Source of the DNA: Enchytraeus crypticus
Taxonomy: Eukaryota > Annelida > Clitellata > Enchytraeida > Enchytraeidae
Direction: 5' to 3'
NCBI GenBank assembly: GCA_905160935.1
Contig: CAJHZI010000206.1
Location: forward strand, 228,501 to 292,500
Length of the DNA: 64,000 nt
The notes beneath the pieces were generated by a model, which was not told the DNA's origin, did not search any database, and worked only from the letters and a program-made list of their open reading frames with translations. Below, in pieces: positions 10,101-18,705 of this stretch (positions are counted from its first letter, which is position 1; each line of letters starts with the position of its first letter). A program made the translations under genes and the position numbers.

Positions 10101-13100
10101 TTGCTCTGATATTTTGTCACAATAATAAATCTATCCTGCTGATTGGCTCACGTGTGTAGTTGTAAGACCATAGCCTTTATCTTTTGAAAGGTTAGAATTA
10201 TCCTCAAGTCACCTCCTACTGATCTGCAATTGGGCATTTTGCCGATATGTCACTCGGCTCAATACATAGCATTTCACGTACTGTCTGTAGGTATTCACGT
10301 ATTGTCTGTAGGTATTCACGTATTGTCTGTAGGTATTCACATACTGTCTGTAGGTATTCACGTATTGTCTGTAGGTATTCACGTATTGCCTGTAGGTATT
10401 CACATACTATCTGTGGGTATTCGCGTATTGTCTGTAGGTATTCACGTATTGTCTGTAGGTATTCACGTATTGTCTGTAGGTATTCACGTATTGCCTGTAG
10501 GTATTCGCGTATTGTCTGTAGGTATTCACGTATTGTCTGTAGGTATTTACGTATTGTCTATAGGTATTCACGTATTGTCTGTAGGTATTCATGTATTGTC
10601 TGTAGGTATTCACGTATTGTCAGTAGGTATTCAGGTATTGTCTGTAGTTATTCACATATTGCCTGTAGGTATTCACATACTGCCTCCCCTGCCTCGTTTA
10701 TTTTCAATCATATGTTTGCTTGATTGCTGGCTGTCAACTAGGTACAATATACAGGGTGAGTAAAAGAAAGTAATAACACTGGCAAAAAGTTAGAATATCT
10801 CAGGCTATTGTTAATATTTTCAAATCAAACTTTTACAAATTACTAAAGGAATAATTGTTGATGTGGTGGCCAATTTTCATCCATTTTAATACATAGATTG
10901 GCCAGTTCTGAAAGTTTCAACAGAGCATCCCCCCACATTTTTTGAATGTACTATAAATAAAACATTTATTTTATTTTATTTGTTGGCCCTGAAAAGGGTC
11001 GTTGTGGTGGTTCAGAAAGAACAAGTTGTATCTGCTAGCATTACTGACTGTTCGATATCCTTTCCTCCGGCTGCTACACAGGACTGCAGTAGCTTTTGGA
11101 ACGCTAGGACAGCCTTGTTGATTCCAGCTTGGGGCACTCTCTCCCAGATTGATTGTAGCACTTCATGAAGTTCTGTATTGTTTTTAGGCTTCGGCTGGTG
11201 TTTCTGATAGAGATGCAGCATGGTTTCCTAAACATGGTAATCCAGAGGATTTTGATCGGAAGAGTTTGGAGGCCATTCACTCTTCTTGATGAAATCCGGG
11301 TTTCTCTCGCTGATCCACTCCTGTGCATGACGAGAAGCATGAGCAGGAGAATAATCCTGCTGAAAGATGAAACCATTTGGTAGAAGAGCATTGCAATAAT
11401 CAAACAGCTTGGGAAGTAAAGTATTGACGTAATACTGAGCGTTCAACTTTTCCTTCTTGCCAATGAAATGCAATTTGCCCTTATCCTAGTAGCAAACCCT
11501 ATTTTTAGGTAAAAAATGAGGGGTTGCTCTGCTGAATCTTGTATAACTGGCCAATCTGTAGATTAAAATGGATGAAAATTGGCAACCCCATCGAAAATTA
11601 TTCCTTTAGTAATTTGTAAAAGTTTGATTTGAAAATATTAACAATAACCTGAGATATTCAAACTTTTTGCAGGTGTTATCACTTTTTTTTACTCACCCTG
11701 TATATGCCTCCTCTTTGGTGACCTTGCGCCTGTATGCTTTCGTTTACTTCGATATCAATTTTGTTTTCTAAGTTTTAGAATTAAAATTGTGTCCTAGGTA
11801 TTCACGTACTGCCTCACCTGCGTGACTCATTCAACAGCTATCGTGCTAGGCTACATACTCATTGTGAGGATCGATGGAAAGATTTTATGCTGTGGACGAA
11901 CAGTCCCTCTTCGCAGGATGATATCGACACTGGCAGGAGACACGACACAACTAGCGATACGTCCAGCGACTCACAGGTTCAGCTGACGTTTAACACCGAT
12001 AAGGAAAGCTTGCAGCGTTTTAGCGAGGCTCTACAGACGCTCGCGACACTCTCTATGCTGCAGAGATCAGTGAAATCATTCTCGACGCGTCTGATGAAGC
12101 ACATCGTAAAGCCGACGCTGTCAAACCCACACGTGTTGGTTGTGTCTAAACAGCAGCCGACCTCTGTTAGCATTACCGTGAAGAACACTAAGGGACCGGC
12201 AGAGGTTAAGAGTGTAAGTGAGTGTCTGGATGCTATCAAGCACTTTCAGCTTGTTCTAGATGCTCTCTCTGCTGCTCTGACCGGACTAAAGTTTACTCGT
12301 TACGTCAGCGCGACTGAATCAAACGAGGATTCTCAGATTAGTGAGGGAGGCGGAGTTAGAGAGGCAGAAGAGAAGACACTGCTTGAAGAGGTGGGGTTAG
12401 TCGTTAGAGAGGAATTGGTTGATCTGCTGGTTACCAGATGTCTCTCTCCTGCGATACCGAGCGACTACGGTCAACTCAGAGACTACTCTCCTGTTCTCAG
12501 TGCAGCCGTTACAGTGCAAGTAGGTTCATTTAAATGTGAATATCAATATCTATATGATATTGTTAAATTGTTAAATTTATCATCATCCTCCCTTGAATCC
12601 CAGTTTAACCATGGTCGAATAGACTGTCTCAAATCCTGTCTGTTATTTTAAATTGTTAAATTTATAATCTTAGTATATTTGAATATTTAATATGTAGTAT
12701 TTTGGATATGAATTTTTGCTATTAATATTTTGAATTTGTGTTTCGCCAGACAAGAAATTACCCCTAATATAGACTTATGGCCGTAGTTACTTGTGAGATA
12801 ATCCAGTGTTTAAACATCAAAAGTTGTGTAAACTACTGATTCGTCACAATTTGGTATTCTGCAAGCTTGAATCGATGTGCAAAGTAATGCAAAGCTCTGT
12901 TCGCCTGTTTTCGGGCGTTTAAACAGTTGACATGCTATATCACTGATTACGAAATAATATTCTGACTTTGTTTACGAAGTAAGCTGATTGGTCGATCAGC
13001 CTAAAGGACAGCGCTGTGATTGGCTGAGTGACATAATTTTGACGGTTGACCTTGTAGTTAATAACCACGCAACATTTCTTAGTGAATACCAAAAAATTCA

Positions 13101-16100
13101 AAACAATAGTTTATAAACTATGTACCAGTTGGTTGGTTAGAAATAGTAATAAGAATTGGAGTGGACAGTGGACACACATTCGAAGAGGGGGGGGGGCAGT
13201 TTACTAAATAAAGTCATACAAGGTGGAATGGAAGGAAAGAAAAGCACAAGCAGAGTGAGATTAGGAATGTTAGATGATTTAAGGATCCACCCATGTGTGA
13301 ATATGAAGAGGAAAGCGGAAGACCATCCGGAATTAAGGAGCTGTATGGTGTATTTTTCAAAAATACTTTAAAATGAGTATAAATATGAGTTAAGTATTTG
13401 CATATACTGATAGACTCGTCTCGTTAAGATGGAGCTGCTACCACCTAATGACTTGACTCTATTGGAGTTTGTCAACAACATCGGCATGATGTTCGTAAAC
13501 AAGAAGTGTCAGACGCTGCTGGAGCACAGTCGCTCGCTAATGATGCTGCCGCTGCACAACGTCGTGATCGTTGGACCCAGCGGACCTTCCACTGCTGATC
13601 TCGGCTTCCCAGGAGTCAAGACTTCATCACCGGGCGAGGCTCCTCCCATCAGAGCCTCGGAGTCTGAACTGTTTGATGAGTCAGTGAATGAGAGGCTCGG
13701 GCAAATGTTTGACTTTCCTAAGTGCCAGATTAGGTGAGTGATGATGGGATTGACAGCTGGTTATTTTAGAGCTTACTTTTTCTTGTTCTCTCTCTTTCTT
13801 TCCGTCTCTCGCTCTCTTTTTCTCTCTCTCTCTCTCTCGTGCTCTCTCTTTCTTTTTCTCTCTGTCTCTTGCTCTCACTCTCTCGCTCTCACGTTTACTT
13901 TCTCTTGCTCTCCTCTCTCTCGCACTTTTTCTCATTCTCTCTCGCTCTCCCGCTCTCTCTACCACTCTCAAGTCCAAGGTACATATTCCTATTCAATTAT
14001 TGCATTCATGCTCAATAAAGAGCACTACATTAATTTACAAGTTAATCCTTTACAAAAAGCTACGCCTTTTTTCAGTGTATGTATTTTGCGCTCCCTCTCT
14101 CCATCTATACCTCTATCTTTCTCTCTCTCATTTGACGGCATATCGGCAGATCCTTGACATGTAATTCCTCCACATTTTCCAGTCCTATGCTTTTCTCTTC
14201 ATATCAACATACAAATTAGCTATCAGTTCATTCAGCATCCCAAGTCTTGGTCTTCCTCTAACCTCCTTTCCATCCATTCATCCCTCAACTGCGTACTTTA
14301 TTAAACTATCCCCTTTTTGAACATGGCCCATATAGTTCTTCTTTCTATTCTTTAAGATATACGTCAATGTTCAATTTGTGACAACCCTATTTAGCACTTC
14401 TTCTTTTGTAATTTTGTCAGTCCATTTGACCTTTTCCATTCTTCTGCAGAGCCACATTTTGAATTCTTCCAATTCTATTAAATTACTATATGAGTTGAGT
14501 CTAAAATATTTAATTAACAGTCACCTACAGTTTCATTACTCATGATAACATACTTAAGTCATCACTTGACGTCCCTGACATTGCCTTATGGCGAGGAACC
14601 TCACGTTTAATTCTTATTGATTGATTGATTGATAAGCACGATTATTCTGTGAGTAGCGTTGGTGTAAGAGACCTAGTAGCAGCTGCTTACCGGGCGATGC
14701 ACGAAGCAGCCACTCTCAGCTCTCAATCCTCAGCTAAGCTAGCAGCTGACCCAGCTGTCACTAAGAGCACAGCAGCAGCTAGGAGCGTGGAGTGTGTGAT
14801 AACAGCAGAGAGTGCAGTGCAGCTGTTCTACACAGTCAGGAACATGTTTGAACTGTACGTCAGCGTGGTACCAGTCTACCACAGAGATCAGCTGGCTACT
14901 CTACCACTGTTTGCTGGTAACCGTGATCGATGTCTTCTAATTAAAAAAGCTAATATTAACGACAGTTTCCTCACTCGAAAGTGATGTCAGTGACGGGCGA
15001 GACCAGGATTTGAACCCCGCAAATACTGATCCGCGGTCGAGTAACTTACCGAAACCGCCACTGGCTGCAGCGTTTGCAGCTGTTAACGCTGTTACAGTCG
15101 TGTTCTTATCGGGGTATTTGTGTGTGTACATATAGCAAATATATAGCTGATGACTTTCTGCTGTCAGTGTGTTTATTTCATTATATTAAGATGCTGTTCA
15201 ACAAATGAATACTTGCATTTATATTGCATTACACAGCTGTTTATCTCAGTGGTGACAGCTGTGTAATACAGCTGTCATCTTTATATTACAGCTGTCATCT
15301 TTATATTACAGCTGTTTATCTCAGTGATGACAGCTGTATATTACAGCTGTCCATCATTATATTACAGCTGTTTATCTCAGTGATGACAGCTGTGTAATAC
15401 AGTTGTCATCATTTTATTACAGCTGTGTAATACAGCTGTTCATCGTTATATTACAGCTGTTTATCTCAGTGGTGACAGCTGCATATTACAGCTGTCCATC
15501 ATTTTATTACAGCTGTGTAATACAGTAGTCCATCATTATATTACAACTGTGTAGTACAGCTGTCCATCATTATATTACAGCTGTTTATCTTAATGATGCT
15601 TGTTTTGTATTAATAATCAGCTGTTCATCTCACTGATGCATGCATTGTACTACTCTGATGACTTAACTTTGGACTGATTTTCTGGGTTTTGCAATTTGCA
15701 CCGTTTCTGGACTTTCTTTTTGCTCGCCGGCTTGATTCTGTCTCAATAGTGCTCGATGTTGTCATTGATGACTGTGGCACTGTAATTGTTATTATTATTA
15801 TTGATGTTCGTGGTAATTGTTGTATTTCTATTGCACAGCTGTTGATGTTCGTGGTAATTGTTGTATTTCTGTTGCACAGCTGTCCACCACAACGACTGCA
15901 TGTATCTAGCGCACCACCTGTCTGTCCTATTGATGACTGTAGCACTCTTATTGTTGTTATTATTATTACTGATGTTCGTCGTAATTTTTGTATTTCTATT
16001 GCACAGCTGTCCACCACAATGACTGCATGTATCTAGCTCACCACCTGTCTGTCCTGGGCAGTCAGTACAGGTCCTCACTACCCAAGCCTCTCTCCTCAGG

Positions 16101-18651
16101 TCTCGCTACGTTCATTGACCTCATACCGGTGCTACGCAGGCTGGGCGCTAAGACCTTTCTAGGTCAACTCTCTGGTCAGAGGTCCCACATCATGGAGCAA
16201 TTCCTCAACATTCACGGTACTTCTACGTCCATCTTCACTTGAATCCCTAGTTAACTCGGAATTAATTATGTCTCGAGATTAGAAGATTTTGTAGCAATTT
16301 CTGGAGACTAGGCTCTCTCTAACCGAATGGCCTTTCTGAAGTTATTTTGGATATTAGTGCTTTGTCGCCTTTTAAGTAGAGATGGGAATCGAACCGAACC
16401 CTAAAATCTAGAATTTTGACCGAACCGAACTCGAACCCAGACTCTGACCGAACCGAACCCGAACCCAGACTCTGGCCGAACCGAACCCGAACCCAGACTC
16501 TGGCCGAACCCGAACCGAACCCGAACCCAGACTTCGTCCAAACCGAACTGAATCAAACTCGTGTAGTTCCTTTCTTCTTCACCAGCCTGACATTAAATAA
16601 AGATAGTAAGAACATTACAAATATATATTAGTTTTTGCATTTACATGTCTTACAGTATCTGACAGCATGTATTCACGTAAGGCTGGTTCCGACACAAATT
16701 TAAAAATGGTAGCGGTACAAAGGAATGGTAGCGGGAAGCGAGACGGGCCTACAGAAGATAATGGTTAGTCTGAATGATACGGCTTTGAAATATGGAATGA
16801 AGATTAATATCAAAGAGACAAAAGTGATGAGAGTATTCCATAAAAATCTGAAAATGCTTGACTGACTCAATCTAGGTGGATTTGTCCTTGTTAAATTCAA
16901 ATTATGAATTTTTTCTAATTTTAGCGTGCTACCTTAATATTTTTGCAGCCAGATTTACAAATAATTATATATGACATTCTATATGTGTTAAGACTATCTG
17001 GAGTAAATAATTTTGCACCATAGCAATTCAATAATTTAATAACTATTTTCGTAACTTCATAATTGATCTGAGAGTTTCAAATTTGAAACCCTAAGTGTAA
17101 ATTGTGAAGCTTATTACTGGTCAGTTGATAGCAAACGGTGTATTTTATGATCATTTTTCTATGAAAATACACGTGTTTACAAAATCATCTTTATTTGACA
17201 TTTTTATGTTACTAAATTGCACTTTGTCTCTGAAATATTGGATCAAATTTTAGCCAAGACATTTCCACTGAATTATAAGCGTATCTAATATATAGGCCTA
17301 TAGTGACAAAAAAATTTAAACAATGATGAAGCATTCTATTTGCTCGTTATAATCAAGGAGAATATTTCAGATACAATAATAAAGCTAAATATCTATATTA
17401 TGAACATTTGTTGGTCAACTTAACTATATTTTAAGAAATGTACAGGAGTAAATATCACTTCTCTCCTTTGTTCATTGTCATATTTTTGCACAGGTAAAAA
17501 ATTGTGGCAGCTATTATGACTTAATGAATTTTTAAGCATATTTATCATTAACCATTGTAAACATGTTTGTCATAACCATGATTATTATAAGTAAAGTTAA
17601 ACAATTGCACATTATCCAAACCAAACCATTTCGAACTCGAATCGAACTCTTGCGAGTTGGAAAGCAAACCGAACCCGAACCGAACCCGAACCGAACCCGA
17701 ATTCTTGTTAGAACTGAACCCGAACCGAACTTTCATTTTCAACGAACCGAACCCGAACTCTGCAATTTCATAAAATTCCCATCTCTACTTTCAAGACATG
17801 TGCAGTCCGCGTTTAGTCTATTTTTGAGCAACCCGAGCACTATATGGATTTCTAGGTCAACTCTCTGCTAAGAGGTCCCACATCATGGAGCTATTCCTCA
17901 CCATACACGGTATCCCTACGTCCATCTTCACTTGAATCCCTAGTTAACTCGGGATTAACAATGTCTCGAGATTAGAAGATTTTGTAGCATTGCATTATTA
18001 ACACGTCTTACCAGTGTGAATCATACAGGTGAAACATACAGGTGAATCATACAGGTGAATTATACAGGTGAATTATACAGGTGAATCATACAGGTGAATC
18101 ATTCAGGTGAATCATACTGGTGAATCATACAGGTGAATCATACAGGTGAATCATTCAGGTGAATTATACAGGTGAATCATACAGGTGAATCATACAGGTG
18201 AATCATTCAGGTGAATCATACAGGTGAAACATACAGGTGAATCATACAGGTGAATTATACAGGTGAATCATACAGGTGAATCATTCAGGTGAATTATACA
18301 GGTGAATCATACAGGTGAATCATTCAGGTGAATCATACAGGTGAATCATTCAGGTGAATTATACAGGTGAATCATACAGGTGAATCATTCAGGTGAATCA
18401 TACTGGTGAATCATACAGGTGAATCATACAGGTGAATCATTCAGGTGAATTATACAGGTGAATCATACAGGTGAATCATACAGGTGAATCATTCAGGTGA
18501 ATCATACTGGTGAATCATACAGGTGAAACATACAGGTGAAACATACAGGTGAATCATACTGGTGAATCATACAGGTGAAACATACAGGTGAATCATACAG
18601 GTGAATCATTCAGGTGAATCATACAGGTGAATCATATCATATATATATATA

Positions 18652-18705
<54 letters not shown>

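Noticed and set aside
10230-10763. 177- and 158-codon open frames on the plus strand and Asn-Thr-Tyr-Arg-Gln repeats on the minus strand
   Set aside because: The 21-bp period keeps any stop-free unit open on both strands. It is a minisatellite derived from the exon 4 junction.
12985-13040. Intronic promoter with two ATTGG boxes
   Set aside because: No initiator, TATA or nearby first exon; two short motifs are expected by chance.
13156-13371. A separate small gene in ZW10 intron 4
   Set aside because: The frame matches the C-terminal tail of the RTE LINE found elsewhere in the window.
18015-18632. CRISPR-like repeat array
   Set aside because: Units are contiguous 13-mers without unique spacers, in an animal intron.
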